Source: Alteriqipengyuania lutimaris (GTDB taxonomy: Bacteria > Pseudomonadota > Alphaproteobacteria > Sphingomonadales > Sphingomonadaceae). From it: a stretch of 64,000 nucleotides of DNA. The stretch is from positions 124,001-188,000 of the forward strand of contig NZ_QRBB01000002.1 of the NCBI RefSeq assembly GCF_003363135.1, written 5' to 3'. The position numbers were made by a program, and so were the translations under genes. Under the pieces are notes generated by a model. It was not told the origin of the DNA. It ran no database searches and was given only the letters and a program-made list of their open reading frames with translations. This document shows, piece after piece, positions 46,946-55,854 of the stretch. Numbering within the stretch: position 1 is the stretch's first letter; the number at the start of each line of letters is the position of its first letter.

Positions 46946-48256
46946 ATGGTCCCCCGCTACGCCCGCCCCGAAATGACCGCCCTGTGGGAGCCGGAGGCGA
47001 AATATCGCATCTGGTTCGAGATCGAGGCGCATGCGACGCAAAAGCTCGCCGATCTGGGCGTGGTGCCGCAAAGCGCGGCCAAGGCGCTGTGGGACTGGTG
47101 GGAGACCAATCCCGAAATCGACGTCGAGGCGATCGACGCGATCGAAGCCGTGACCAAGCACGACGTTATCGCCTTCCTGACCTGGGTGGCCGAGCATGTG
47201 GGCGAGGAAGCGCGCTTCATGCACCAGGGGATGACCAGTTCGGACGTGCTCGACACGACGCTGTCGGTCCAGCTCGTCCGCGCGAGCGACATCCTGCTGG
47301 CCGACATGGACGAGCTGCTGGCGGCACTCAAGCGCAGGGCGGAAGAGCACAAGCTCACCCCCACCATCGGACGCAGCCACGGCATCCATGCCGAACCCGT
47401 GACCTTCGGGCTCAAGCTTGCCCAGGCCTATGCCGAGTTCGACCGTTGCCGCGCGCGCCTGTGGGACGCCCGCACCGAAATCGCCACCTGCGCGATCAGC
47501 GGCGCGGTCGGAACCTTCGCCAATATCGATCCGCAGGTCGAAGCCTATGTGGCGGACAAGCTGGGACTGGTCCCGGAACCCGTGAGCACACAGGTGATCC
47601 CGCGCGACCGCCACGCGATGTATTTCGCCACGCTGGCGGTGATTGCAGGCAGCATCGAACGGCTAGCGGTCGAAGTGCGCCACCTGCAGCGCACCGAGGT
47701 GCTCGAAGCCGAAGAGTTCTTCTCGAAGGGGCAGAAGGGTAGCTCGGCCATGCCGCATAAGCGCAACCCCGTGCTGACCGAGAACCTGACCGGCCAGGCG
47801 CGCATGATCCGCGCCTATGCCATGCCCGCGCTGGAAAACGTCGCGCTGTGGCACGAGCGGGACATCAGCCACTCCTCGGTCGAACGCTTCATCGGGCCCG
47901 ATGCCACGATCACGCTCGACTTCGCGCTCGCTCGCCTCACCGGCGTGGTCGACAAGCTGCTGGTCTACCCCGAGCGGATGGAGGCCAACATGAACCGGAT
48001 GGGCGGCCTCATCCACTCGCAGCGCGTATTGCTGGCGCTGACCCAGAACGGTGTCAGCCGCGAGGATGCCTATGCCATCGTCCAGCGCAACGCGATGAAG
48101 GTGTGGGAATCGGACGGGCGGCTGCAACTGCTCGACCTGCTGAAGGCGGATGACGACGTCGCCAAGGCGCTGTCCGAAAACGAGCTGACCGCGCTGTTCG
48201 ACCTCGAATACCACCTGAAGCATGTCGATACGATTTTCGCGCGGGTGTTCGGCTGA
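46946..48256 (+). CDS. purB: adenylosuccinate lyase
   Basis: Fumarase-superfamily enzyme acting twice in purine synthesis: SAICAR to AICAR and adenylosuccinate to AMP. The 436-residue protein starts MVPRYARPEMTALWEPEAKY. It has MTSSDVLDTTLSVQL, TIGRSHGIHAEPVTFGLK and the signature loop GSSAMPHKRNPVLTENL with its catalytic Ser. The ATG at 46946 is the family start; the frame is open further upstream. It is followed after about 105 bp by the LapA-like gene. Confidence 0.96.
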   Translation: MVPRYARPEMTALWEPEAKYRIWFEIEAHATQKLADLGVVPQSAAKALWDWWETNPEIDVEAIDAIEAVTKHDVIAFLTWVAEHVGEEARFMHQGMTSSDVLDTTLSVQLVRASDILLADMDELLAALKRRAEEHKLTPTIGRSHGIHAEPVTFGLKLAQAYAEFDRCRARLWDARTEIATCAISGAVGTFANIDPQVEAYVADKLGLVPEPVSTQVIPRDRHAMYFATLAVIAGSIERLAVEVRHLQRTEVLEAEEFFSKGQKGSSAMPHKRNPVLTENLTGQARMIRAYAMPALENVALWHERDISHSSVERFIGPDATITLDFALARLTGVVDKLLVYPERMEANMNRMGGLIHSQRVLLALTQNGVSREDAYAIVQRNAMKVWESDGRLQLLDLLKADDDVAKALSENELTALFDLEYHLKHVDTIFARVFG

Positions 48257-48362
48257 GAGTGTAGGCTGGAGGTGTTCGGCTGGACGCCTTGCGCTGGACG
48301 GGCCGGATTGCGCGGCCTAGGCTTCCGCTCGTTGCGGCAGGTGCGCTCCAGGGGGGATTGAG

Positions 48363-48857
48363 ATGCAAATTGTACGGACGATTATCTGGGTACTCATCCT
48401 GGTGGGCGTGGTCCTGTTCTCGTTCTTCAACTGGCGCGAGGTCGAGGTTACGATCTGGGACAACCTGGTCCTCGAAACCAAGGTGCCCGCGCTCGTCATC
48501 ATTTCGTTCCTGCTCGGCTTCCTGCCTACCTGGCTTTACGCGCGCGGCGTGATCTGGAGCCTCAACCGCAAGATCCGCAGCCTCGAAATCGCCGCGAAGG
48601 CGAACTCCGTTTCCGCAGCCGCACGCGAAAGCGACCGTGAGGAAGCGGCGCGCAGCGATGCAGCCATCTCCGAGCCGGAGCCGGAAGCAGAACCCCAGCC
48701 CGAACCCGCAACGCCGTCCGAGGACGAGATGAAGGGACAGGACGCGACCGACGATCGGCTTTCGGCGGACGGCGCAGCTGCGGATGGCACCAACCCGTCG
48801 GCCGGCCCGGAAGAAACCGGCGAGTCCGGCTCGCAGGACAAGACGACGACACTGTGA
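48363..48857 (+). CDS. LapA-domain (DUF1049) membrane protein
   Basis: Inner membrane protein of 164 residues resembling lipopolysaccharide assembly protein A domain proteins. It has two N-terminal helices (IIWVLILVGVVLFSFFNWRE and ALVIISFLLGFLPTWLYARG) and a short coiled segment (LNRKIRSLEIAA). The rest is a long acidic, disordered tail rich in Glu, Pro and Ala. Its stop overlaps the GTG start of pyrF (GTGA), the usual neighbour in sphingomonads by my recollection. Confidence 0.85.
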   Translation: MQIVRTIIWVLILVGVVLFSFFNWREVEVTIWDNLVLETKVPALVIISFLLGFLPTWLYARGVIWSLNRKIRSLEIAAKANSVSAAARESDREEAARSDAAISEPEPEAEPQPEPATPSEDEMKGQDATDDRLSADGAAADGTNPSAGPEETGESGSQDKTTTL

Positions 48858-49525
48858 ACCCTGTCTATCTCGCCCTCGACCTGCCGCGTATCGAAGCGGC
48901 GCGCGCACTGGCCGAGAAGGTCAAGGGGCATGTCGGCGGGCTGAAGCTGGGCCTCGAATTCTTCTGCCAGCACGGCCACCACGGCGTGCACGAGATTGCG
49001 CAGGTCGGCCTGCCGATCTTCCTAGATCTCAAGTTCCACGACATTCCGAACACGGTCGCAGGCGCGATGCAGGCGATCCACGTGCTCGAACCCGCGATCG
49101 TCACGGTGCATGCCGGGGGCGGACGCGCGATGATGGAAGATGCCAAGGCCGCGGCGGGCGAGCATACCAAAGTGGTTGCCGTGACCATGCTCACCAGCCT
49201 CGACGAGCGCGATCTTGCGCGCACCGGGGTTTCGGGCAGCGCCCACGACCAGGTGCTGCGGCTGGCCGAACTGGCGCAGGACGCGGGCCTCGACGGAATC
49301 GTGTGCTCGGGCCACGAAGTCGGCGAGGTGCATAAGCGCTGGAAGCACGGCTTTTTCGTCGTCCCCGGTCTGCGCCCTGCGGGTAGCGCGGTGGGCGACC
49401 AGAAACGCGTTGTGACGCCGCGCAAGGCGCGCGACGATGGCGCGAGCGTGCTGGTGATCGGGCGGCCCATTTCGAAAGCCGGCGATCCGCTCGCCGCAGC
49501 GCGCGCGATCGAGGAAACTCTTTGA
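48854..49525 (+). CDS. pyrF: orotidine 5'-phosphate decarboxylase
   Basis: Makes UMP from OMP, the last step of pyrimidine synthesis. The 223-residue TIM barrel begins MNPVYLALDLPRIEAARALA from a GTG start. It has the catalytic DLKFHDIPNTV, VTVHAGGGRAMM, TMLTSLDE and the phosphate site FVVPGLRP with VIGRPISKA. The length is normal. It is coupled at both ends: to lapA by GTGA and to the lipoprotein gene by TTGA. Confidence 0.96.
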   Translation: MNPVYLALDLPRIEAARALAEKVKGHVGGLKLGLEFFCQHGHHGVHEIAQVGLPIFLDLKFHDIPNTVAGAMQAIHVLEPAIVTVHAGGGRAMMEDAKAAAGEHTKVVAVTMLTSLDERDLARTGVSGSAHDQVLRLAELAQDAGLDGIVCSGHEVGEVHKRWKHGFFVVPGLRPAGSAVGDQKRVVTPRKARDDGASVLVIGRPISKAGDPLAAARAIEETL

Positions 49526-50043
49526 TCCGCCTGCCGGCCTGCGCCGCGCTCGCAGTGCTGGCAGGCTGCGCGACAACCCCTCCGGCGGGGAACGTCGCCC
49601 TGATCGATCCCGCGCTCGGCGCGGCGACCACGCAGACCTGCTCGCGCCCCGGCCCCGAACATCCCGAGCGCTTCTTCCGCCCGAGTCCGCGCGAGGTGAC
49701 CGCGATCGAAAGCGCCGCGATGCGCGTGCTGCGCGATCATGCGGGCGACTACGCAGCGTCGACGGATCGCGCGCAACCCGGCACGGCAACGCCTTTCGAC
49801 TGGCCCCACGACCCCTCGCTCTACAAGCGCCAGTATATCGGCTATTACGAGAATGGCCGGCGCATGATCTACGGCAACTACTACCCCGCTGCGAATGGCT
49901 TCGAGGGGAGCGAACCATTCTCGATCTGCGACGGCGGATGGCGTTTCTTCGGCGTCGAATATGATGTCGAGGAAATGGCGGTGCGCCGGATCGCCTTCGA
50001 CGGATCGCTCGGCGGGCCGTTGCTCGCTCCGATCGAACCGTGA
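49522..50043 (+). CDS. hypothetical lipoprotein
   Basis: Not recognised. The 173-residue protein starts at a TTG overlapping the pyrF stop (TTGA) and has a lipoprotein signal (PACAALAVLAGC). The mature part has aromatic-rich stretches (KRQYIGYYENGRRMIYGNYY, GGWRFFGVEYDVEE) and two cysteines (TQTCSRPG, SICDGGW) that could pair. It sits in the pyrF-trpF operon. The TTG start is supported by the signal peptide immediately after it. Confidence 0.78.
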   Translation: MIRLPACAALAVLAGCATTPPAGNVALIDPALGAATTQTCSRPGPEHPERFFRPSPREVTAIESAAMRVLRDHAGDYAASTDRAQPGTATPFDWPHDPSLYKRQYIGYYENGRRMIYGNYYPAANGFEGSEPFSICDGGWRFFGVEYDVEEMAVRRIAFDGSLGGPLLAPIEP

Positions 50044-50109
50044 TCCGGTGATAGCCGTCCGCCTGCGCAGGCTTGGAATCGCACGCGCGCTCGGCCAAGG
50101 CTCGCCCGC

Positions 50110-50742
50110 ATGACAACCCAGATCAAGATTTGCGGCCTCTCGACGCCCGAAACCGTCGATGCCGCCGTGGACGCAGGCGCGAGCCATATCGGGCTCGTCC
50201 ACTACGAACCGAGCGCGCGGCACGTGTCCCTTGAGGATGCGGCCAGGCTGCGCCGCCGCGCGCCCGGGCACGTCAAGGTCGTGCTGCTGACGGTCAACAT
50301 GCAACCGGCGGAGCTGGAGACGGCCTACCGCGCGGTGCAGCCCGACGTGCTCCAGTTCCACGGGCGCGAGGCGGTCGAGTGGATGAAGATGGTGCGCGAT
50401 CTGCTCAAGGTCGAAACCTGGCGTGCGGTCGGCCTCAGGGAACGGGAGGCGCTGGACAAATCGGCCAAATATGTCGGCCAGATCGACCGCCTGCTGTTCG
50501 ACGCGCCCGCGAAGGCCCTGCCCGGCGGCAATGGCGAGGCGTTCCGGTGGGACATCCTGGACGGATACGATCACCCGATGAACTGGGCGCTGGCGGGGGG
50601 GCTGACACCCGAAAATGTCGGCGACGCGATTGCGCGCACCGGCGCGCCGCTGGTCGACACCTCGAGCGGGGTCGAAAGCGCGCCGGGCGTCAAGGATGTC
50701 GGCCTGATCCGCGCCTTCTGCGAAGCGGTGCGGTCAGCCTGA
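50110..50742 (+). CDS. trpF: phosphoribosylanthranilate isomerase
   Basis: Amadori rearrangement step of tryptophan synthesis. The 210-residue TIM barrel starts MTTQIKICGLSTPETVDAAV with the catalytic Cys in KICGL. It continues with VLQFHGRE, the catalytic Asp in LLFDAPAK, ALAGGLTPENV and DTSSGVESAPGVKD. It is in the pyrF-trpF-trpB-trpA-accD-folC neighbourhood that is common in alphaproteobacteria. Trp synthase follows after an opposing outer membrane protein gene. Confidence 0.95.
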   Translation: MTTQIKICGLSTPETVDAAVDAGASHIGLVHYEPSARHVSLEDAARLRRRAPGHVKVVLLTVNMQPAELETAYRAVQPDVLQFHGREAVEWMKMVRDLLKVETWRAVGLREREALDKSAKYVGQIDRLLFDAPAKALPGGNGEAFRWDILDGYDHPMNWALAGGLTPENVGDAIARTGAPLVDTSSGVESAPGVKDVGLIRAFCEAVRSA

Positions 50743-50804
50743 GCCGGTGCCTCGCGCGAGGGCGGGCGACGAGTTTCGCACTCACCCCCGCGCACCGGCG
50801 CACA

Positions 50805-51269
50805 TCAGAAGAATGTGCCGAGACCGATGGTCACTGCGTTGCTCTCGTGGTGGTCCACGAACACGTGCCGATATTCGGCGGCGACGTAGGTGCCGCCGTG
50901 GCCGAGGTGGTGTTCGTAACCGAGACCCACGTGCGGCCCGTCGCCGTGATGGGTGAAGGTGTAGCCGCCATTGACGAAGACGCTGCCCTTCTCGCTCACC
51001 GCGGTGCCGAGGCGGCCCGTCAGCGCGAGTTCGACATAGGTGTCTTCGGCGAGGATTTTCTCGCCCGAAACCTCTGCGCCGAGGAAGGTGTGGTCGCCGA
51101 GGTCGAAATCGTAGCCCGCCGCGATGCCGAGCACGGGGTCGGTGTGCTCTTCCGTCCATGCCACGCCGCCGCGCAGCTCGGCACGGGGGCCGCCGGTCGC
51201 TTCTTCGGCGGCCGCGGGGATCGCGGGAAGCGCGACGAGAAGGGTGGCAAGGAGAATACGTGCTCGCAT
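50805..51269 (-). CDS. small outer-membrane beta-barrel protein
   Basis: Predicted porin-like barrel of 154 residues. It starts MRARILLATLLVALPAIPAA (signal peptide, cleavage near AAA). The rest is alternating beta strands typical of eight-stranded OmpA-like barrels: GIAAGYDFDLGDHTFLGAEV, FVNGGYTFTHHGDGPHVGLG and a terminal strand NAVTIGLGTFF ending in Phe. No exact family is recognised. It lies on the opposite strand between trpF and trpB, interrupting the trp gene run. Confidence 0.8.
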   Translation of the reverse strand: MRARILLATLLVALPAIPAAAEEATGGPRAELRGGVAWTEEHTDPVLGIAAGYDFDLGDHTFLGAEVSGEKILAEDTYVELALTGRLGTAVSEKGSVFVNGGYTFTHHGDGPHVGLGYEHHLGHGGTYVAAEYRHVFVDHHESNAVTIGLGTFF

Positions 51270-51539
51270 TGGTAGGGATCCTGTCCAAGGAGGCCCCAAG
51301 CGCCTGATCGGGCGCAGGGGCCGGGCCAAAATCTCCATCATAGAAAACGCCGCGGTGCCCGTGCCCCCCGGGCCGGATTTTTCTCGCGCACAGCGGCGCG
51401 CGCCCGGCATTGCCCCTTCGCCCCCCTTGACCCGCGCGCGCCGACCTTGTCGGGATCGCACTTGGCCGATAGGCCTTTCGCGATTCTCCCCCGGGCCGCA
51501 CCGCTGCTTCGCATGCGGCCCAGCACGAACGGATTTCCA

Positions 51540-52757
51540 GTGACCGACGCTGTTCCCAATTCCTACCGCAACCAGCCGGACGATCGCGGCCATTTCGGCG
51601 ATTTCGGCGGACGCTATGTCGCCGAAACGCTGATGCCGAACATCTTGGCGCTGGAGCAGGCCTACGACGAGGCGCGCAAAGATCCGGCCTTCACCGACCA
51701 GTTCGAGGACCTGCTGGAGCATTACGTGGGCCGCCCCAGCCCGCTCTACTTTGCGGAGCGCCTGACCGAAGCGCTGGGCGGCGCGCAGGTCTGGTTCAAG
51801 CGCGACGAATTGAATCACACCGGCGCGCACAAGATCAACAACTGCATCGGGCAGATCCTGCTCGCGATCCGCATGGGCAAGACGCGCATCATTGCAGAGA
51901 CCGGTGCAGGCCAGCACGGCGTCGCCACTGCCACCGTGTGCGCGCGCTTCGGCCTGCCCTGCGTCGTCTACATGGGCGCCGAGGACGTGCGGCGGCAATC
52001 GCCCAACGTGTTCCGCATGAAGCTGCTCGGCGCGGAAATCGTCCCCGTCACCAGCGGCCGCGGCACGCTGAAAGACGCGATGAACGAGGCGCTGCGCGAC
52101 TGGGTCGCGAATGTGGAGGACACGTTCTACATCATCGGCACGGCGGCAGGCCCACATCCCTACCCCGCGATGGTCCGCGACTTCCAGAGCGTGATCGGCA
52201 CCGAGGCGCGCGCGCAGATGCACAAGCGCGTCGGCCGCCTCCCCGACCTGCTGGTCGCGTGCATCGGCGGTGGCTCCAACGCGCTCGGCCTGTTCCACCC
52301 CTTCCTCGACGACGCGGACGTGAAGATGCTCGGCGTCGAAGCGGCGGGGCTAGGCCTCGACGGCGACCAGCACGCCGCCAGCCTGACCGGCGGCGCCCCC
52401 GGCATCCTCCACGGCAACAAGACCTTCCTGCTGCAGGACGAGGACGGCCAGATCACCGAGGGCCACTCGATCTCGGCAGGGCTCGACTACCCCGGCATCG
52501 GCCCCGAGCATGCATGGCTGAAGGACATCGGCCGCGTCGAATACACCGCCGTCACCGATGACGAGGCTTTGGAGGCGTTTCAGTTGCTGTGCCGGACCGA
52601 GGGGATCATTCCTGCGCTCGAGCCTTCGCATGCCATCGCGGCGGTGGCGAAGCGCGCGAAGGAGATGGACAAGGATGCGATCATCCTCGCGAACTTGTGT
52701 GGGCGCGGGGACAAGGACATCTTCACCGTGGCGGAGAAGCTGGGGGTGGAGATTTAG
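51540..52757 (+). CDS. trpB: tryptophan synthase beta chain
   Basis: PLP enzyme that joins indole and serine to make tryptophan. The 405-residue protein starts at a GTG ([20 protein letters not shown]). The PLP Lys is Lys98 in [10 protein letters not shown], then [27 protein letters not shown] and the late [16 protein letters not shown]. The length is normal. It is not directly followed by trpA as usual; about 830 bp with an AT-rich gene come between them. Confidence 0.97.
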   Translation: MTDAVPNSYRNQPDDRGHFGDFGGRYVAETLMPNILALEQAYDEARKDPAFTDQFEDLLEHYVGRPSPLYFAERLTEALGGAQVWFKRDELNHTGAHKINNCIGQILLAIRMGKTRIIAETGAGQHGVATATVCARFGLPCVVYMGAEDVRRQSPNVFRMKLLGAEIVPVTSGRGTLKDAMNEALRDWVANVEDTFYIIGTAAGPHPYPAMVRDFQSVIGTEARAQMHKRVGRLPDLLVACIGGGSNALGLFHPFLDDADVKMLGVEAAGLGLDGDQHAASLTGGAPGILHGNKTFLLQDEDGQITEGHSISAGLDYPGIGPEHAWLKDIGRVEYTAVTDDEALEAFQLLCRTEGIIPALEPSHAIAAVAKRAKEMDKDAIILANLCGRGDKDIFTVAEKLGVEI

Positions 52758-52761
52758 GCCA

Positions 52762-53292
52762 ATGGAACCGGATGGCTCATCCAAACGAACTACGGCCATC
52801 CTCAGCGTTGGCATTTTGGGCTTTTCGGAAATTCTTTTCCTCTTCACGCATGATATTTTCTACTGGACTCCGCATATTACCAATCTCGAAGAGGGATTTG
52901 ATTATTATTATTGGAATTCCGTTGGCAACATTTCTGCGGTCGGGCTTTTCGCCTTTCCTATGCTCATATGGCATGTTTCAGATTTACTGACCTTTTCCGA
53001 ACCCAGAACGAGGCTGGCCTCATTGCTTGGGTCCTACCAACTCGCGCTTTATTCTATGCTGGCAGGAATCGTCGGCTACGCCGTCATCGCGTCAGGGCTC
53101 ACCGAAAGAATACAATGTTGGGAAATGGAAAAAATGAATTCCAATCCTAACACCGATTTTTTCATAGCTTGTCATCCGAATATTGGATTCGGGATCGAGT
53201 TCCTGGTGCTCCCCTTTTTGCTCATTTGTCTGCTTCTCGCTGTCAACAAACTTGCGTTTGCGGCCTTTTCCACGTTCAGACCGGCGGCCTGA
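52762..53292 (+). CDS. AT-rich hypothetical four-helix membrane protein
   Basis: Not recognised. The 176-residue protein has four hydrophobic segments (ILSVGILGFSEILFLFTHDI, ISAVGLFAFPMLIWHV, YSMLAGIVGYAVIASG and FGIEFLVLPFLLICLLLAVN). Between helices 3 and 4 is a Cys-containing loop (IQCWEMEKMN ... FIACHPN). The ATG is 4 bp after the trpB stop. The DNA is clearly richer in A and T than its neighbours (for example 52890-52940 and 53105-53175), with codons rare elsewhere, which points to recent gain. Confidence 0.72.
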   Translation: MEPDGSSKRTTAILSVGILGFSEILFLFTHDIFYWTPHITNLEEGFDYYYWNSVGNISAVGLFAFPMLIWHVSDLLTFSEPRTRLASLLGSYQLALYSMLAGIVGYAVIASGLTERIQCWEMEKMNSNPNTDFFIACHPNIGFGIEFLVLPFLLICLLLAVNKLAFAAFSTFRPAA

Positions 53293-53350
53293 TGCGCATT
53301 TTCGCAGCCAATCTAGAGCGAGTTGCCGCAACGGGTCGCAGACTTGATCC

Positions 53351-53394
53351 GGGATCCCGCCTCTTCTGGCGCGACCAGAAGCTAGCGGGCTCCC
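53351..53394. repeat. composite hairpin downstream of the AT-rich gene
   Basis: Outer arms GGGATCCCGC and GCGGGCTCCC enclose a perfect inner stem CTTCTGG-CGCGA-CCAGAAG. There is no long T-run, so it looks more like an intergenic repeat than a terminator. The approximately 290 bp around it, before trpA, hold no gene I can support. Confidence 0.65.
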
Positions 53395-53583
53395 AACTCG
53401 GCGGCCGGGGCGACGATTTGGCGGAGGCCTGTCCTACACTCGGCCCCAGAGGCATAATCGCCGCATGATGATCTCCACACCCTTCCCCCTCCAGCCGTTC
53501 TTTGCCATGCGCGCGGACAGCAGATTTTTTGACCCTAGGACACTGTGTCAGGTGTGTCAGCGTTCAGCTCCAAAGGACCGCAG

Positions 53584-54372
53584 GTGAACAACGCAAACCG
53601 AATCGCTACTGCCTTTGCCAAGCCACATCCCGCGCTTGTCTGCTTCGTCACCGCGGGCGACGGCGATACCGCCGCGAACCTCGATGCGCTGGTCGATGGC
53701 GGGGCGGACGTAATCGAGCTGGGAATGCCCTTCACCGATCCGATGGCCGATGGCCCCGCGATCCAGGCGGCCAATATCCGCGCGCTGAAAGCCGGGACGA
53801 CCACGGCCGATGTGCTGATGATCGCCAACGAGTTCCGCGATCGCCACCCGCAAGTGCCGCTGGTGCTGATGGGCTATGCCAATCCGATGGTGCGGCGCGG
53901 GGCCGAATGGTTCGCGCAAGAGGCTGCAGGCGCTGGCGTCGACGGCGTGATTTGCGTCGACATTCCGCCCGAGGAGGACTCCGCGCTCGGCCCCGCACTG
54001 CGCGAGCAGGGTATCGCCCCGATCCGGCTTGCCACGCCCACCACCGACGACTTCCGCCTGCCGACCGTGGTCGAGGGGTCCGAGGGCTTTCTCTACTACG
54101 TCTCGGTCGCAGGGATCACCGGCAAGCAGAGCGCGGCGCAGGATTCGATCGATGCGGCGGTGAAGCGCCTGAAGGCGGCGACCGACCTGCCCGTGGCGGT
54201 CGGCTTCGGCGTGCGCACGCCCGAACAGGCCGGGGCCATCGCAAAGGTTGCCGATGGCGTGGTGGTCGGCTCCGCACTGGTCGATCTGGTCGCAGAGCAT
54301 GGCGCGGATGCCCCCGCACACCTGCGCGATCTCACCGCAAGGCTTGCGCAGGCGGTGCATTCGCGGAGTTGA
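53584..54372 (+). CDS. trpA: tryptophan synthase alpha chain
   Basis: Cleaves indole-glycerol phosphate to indole, which passes to the beta chain. The 262-residue TIM barrel starts at GTG (NNANRIATAFAKPHPALVCF). It has the catalytic Glu in VIELGMPFTDPMADGP and the Asp just after, then LMGYANPMVRRG, YYVSVAGITGKQ, VGFGVRTPEQAG and VVGSALVDLV. The GTG at 53584 has an AAGGA site. An in-frame GTG 13 codons upstream is less likely. Confidence 0.96.
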   Translation: MNNANRIATAFAKPHPALVCFVTAGDGDTAANLDALVDGGADVIELGMPFTDPMADGPAIQAANIRALKAGTTTADVLMIANEFRDRHPQVPLVLMGYANPMVRRGAEWFAQEAAGAGVDGVICVDIPPEEDSALGPALREQGIAPIRLATPTTDDFRLPTVVEGSEGFLYYVSVAGITGKQSAAQDSIDAAVKRLKAATDLPVAVGFGVRTPEQAGAIAKVADGVVVGSALVDLVAEHGADAPAHLRDLTARLAQAVHSRS

Positions 54373-54490
54373 TGAACCCCGTCGCCCCTGCCCTTCGACG
54401 TCGCCTGCGGCGTCGCTCAGGATAAACTGGCGCGAAGCGGCAGGCGGGGGCCCGGATGACCTTGGTGGGCCGATCCACGGGCGTTATCTG

Positions 54491-54514
54491 TATCCCTGCC
54501 TTCGCAGGGATGAC
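54491..54514. repeat. TATCCCTGC palindrome between trpA and accD
   Basis: TATCCCTGC, TTC loop, GCAGGGATGAC, followed by a half copy (GCAGGGATGACGA) at 54523-54535. Just upstream at 54393-54422 is a degenerate CTTCGAC...GCTCAGG element. The whole 190 bp trpA-accD gap consists of such repeats. Confidence 0.6.
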
Positions 54515-54565
54515 GCGTTAGAGCAGGGATGACGAATTGAAGAAGCCAACCTATAGGAACGCCGC

Positions 54566-55414
54566 ATGAGCTGGTTCAATCGTGTCCGCAATTCGCTGCC
54601 CTTCGTCGCCAAGCGCTCCACCGACGAGACGCTGTGGATCAAGTGCAAGGGCTGCGGAGAGATGATCTTCGCGAGCGACTATGCCGACAACCTCTATGTC
54701 TGCCCGCGCTGCGAGCACCATGGGCGGATCGGCGCCGACACGCGGATCGCGATCCTGATGGACGAGGGCTTCGACCTGCTGCCCCAGCCCGAAGTGAAGG
54801 AAGACCCGCTCAAGTTCCGCGATTCCAAGCGCTATACCGACAGGCTGAAGGCCGCGCGCGCGAACAACCCGCACCGCGATGCCTTCACCGTCGCGAGCGG
54901 CGCGATCGAGGGCCAGCCCGCGGTGATGGGGGTGCAGGACTTCCACTTCATGGGCGGATCAATGGGCATGGCGGTGGGCCAGGCCTTCTGCGACGGCGCG
55001 GCCGAAGCGCTGCGGCGCAAGTGCGGCTATGTCGTCGTGACCGCGGCTGGCGGCGCGCGCATGCAGGAGGGCATTCTCAGCCTGATGCAGATGCCCAAGG
55101 CGACCGTGATGGTGCGCAAGCTGCGCGCAGCGGGCCTGCCCTATATCGTGCTGCTGACCGATCCGACCACCGGCGGCGTCACCGCCAGCTACGCGATGCT
55201 CGGCGATGTCCAGCTGGCGGAGCCGGGCGCGCTGATCGGCTTCGCAGGCCAGCGCGTGATCCAGGAAACGATCCGCGAACAGCTGCCCGAAGGCTTCCAG
55301 CGCGCCGAATACCTGCACGAACACGGCATGGTTGACCGCGTGGTGAACCGCCACGACCTGAAGGCCGAGCTGGCGATGCTGCTGCGCTATATGGGCGCGA
55401 GCGAGGCGGCGTAA
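54566..55414 (+). CDS. accD: acetyl-CoA carboxylase carboxyltransferase subunit beta
   Basis: Carries half of the carboxyltransferase site that makes malonyl-CoA, the substrate of FabD in this window. The 282-residue protein starts [17 protein letters not shown]. It has the four-Cys zinc finger CKGCGEMIF...CPRCEHHG, then [12 protein letters not shown] and the acyl-CoA site [20 protein letters not shown] with [14 protein letters not shown]. The length is normal. Confidence 0.97.
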   Translation: MSWFNRVRNSLPFVAKRSTDETLWIKCKGCGEMIFASDYADNLYVCPRCEHHGRIGADTRIAILMDEGFDLLPQPEVKEDPLKFRDSKRYTDRLKAARANNPHRDAFTVASGAIEGQPAVMGVQDFHFMGGSMGMAVGQAFCDGAAEALRRKCGYVVVTAAGGARMQEGILSLMQMPKATVMVRKLRAAGLPYIVLLTDPTTGGVTASYAMLGDVQLAEPGALIGFAGQRVIQETIREQLPEGFQRAEYLHEHGMVDRVVNRHDLKAELAMLLRYMGASEAA

Positions 55415-55421
55415 TGAACAT

Positions 55422-55514
55422 CCTCCCCTCCCCTTCAGGGGAGGGGATCGAGGGGTGGGGGAAAGCTGGGCGCGAGGCCCCTCCCCCAACCCCCTCCCCT
55501 GAAGGAGAGGGGGC
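55422..55514. repeat. CCCCTCCCC / GGGGAGGGG inverted repeat
   Basis: Two long arms of alternating pyrimidine- and purine-rich tracts (CCTCCCCTTCAGGGGAGGGG ... CCCCTCCCCTGAAGGAGAGG) flank a central GC-rich spacer. It begins 8 bp after the accD stop and ends just before the next start. It is a third palindrome type in this window. Confidence 0.75.
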
Positions 55515-55518
55515 TTAA

Positions 55519-55854
55519 ATGAAGAAGCGGCGCTTTGAAGGCTCGAAGGTAATGCGGCGAATGACGCCAAAGCGAGACTTTAGGTTGGCGGCCGCCTTAG
55601 CCCTCTTGGGAACTTCCGCAATCTTAGGAATATGGCAGTCTGCCATCGTGAAAATGTGGATGACATCCGCCGTAATGGGGGATTGGGAATCGTTCGCGAC
55701 GACTTTCGGTGTTGAATCGCCCTTCCAGCCCAACAGAGCCTGCTTTGATTACTGTGCAGCCGATCTACCCTTCGTCGTTGGCTGGATCGCTATTGCTTGC
55801 TTCGCGTCAGGCTTTGGACTCGTCGCTTGGGCTTGGTGGAGGCCAAAGCCATGA
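55519..55854 (+). CDS. small hypothetical membrane protein
   Basis: Not recognised. The 111-residue protein starts MKKRRFEGSKVMRRMTPKRD (strongly basic). It then has helices LAAALALLGTSAILGIWQSA and LPFVVGWIAIACFASGFGLV and ends WAWWRPKP. Its loop contains CFDYC. The stop overlaps the folC ATG (ATGA). It has no obvious link to folate or fatty acids and its composition is less GC-rich than accD or folC, so it may be a later addition. Confidence 0.65.
   Translation: MKKRRFEGSKVMRRMTPKRDFRLAAALALLGTSAILGIWQSAIVKMWMTSAVMGDWESFATTFGVESPFQPNRACFDYCAADLPFVVGWIAIACFASGFGLVAWAWWRPKP

Noticed and set aside
53292..53468. Possible 58-codon gene starting in a TGATG overlap after the AT-rich membrane gene
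   Set aside because: Most of it is the palindromic repeat at 53351-53394, and its translation has no family likeness or hydrophobic pattern. I leave it as intergenic.
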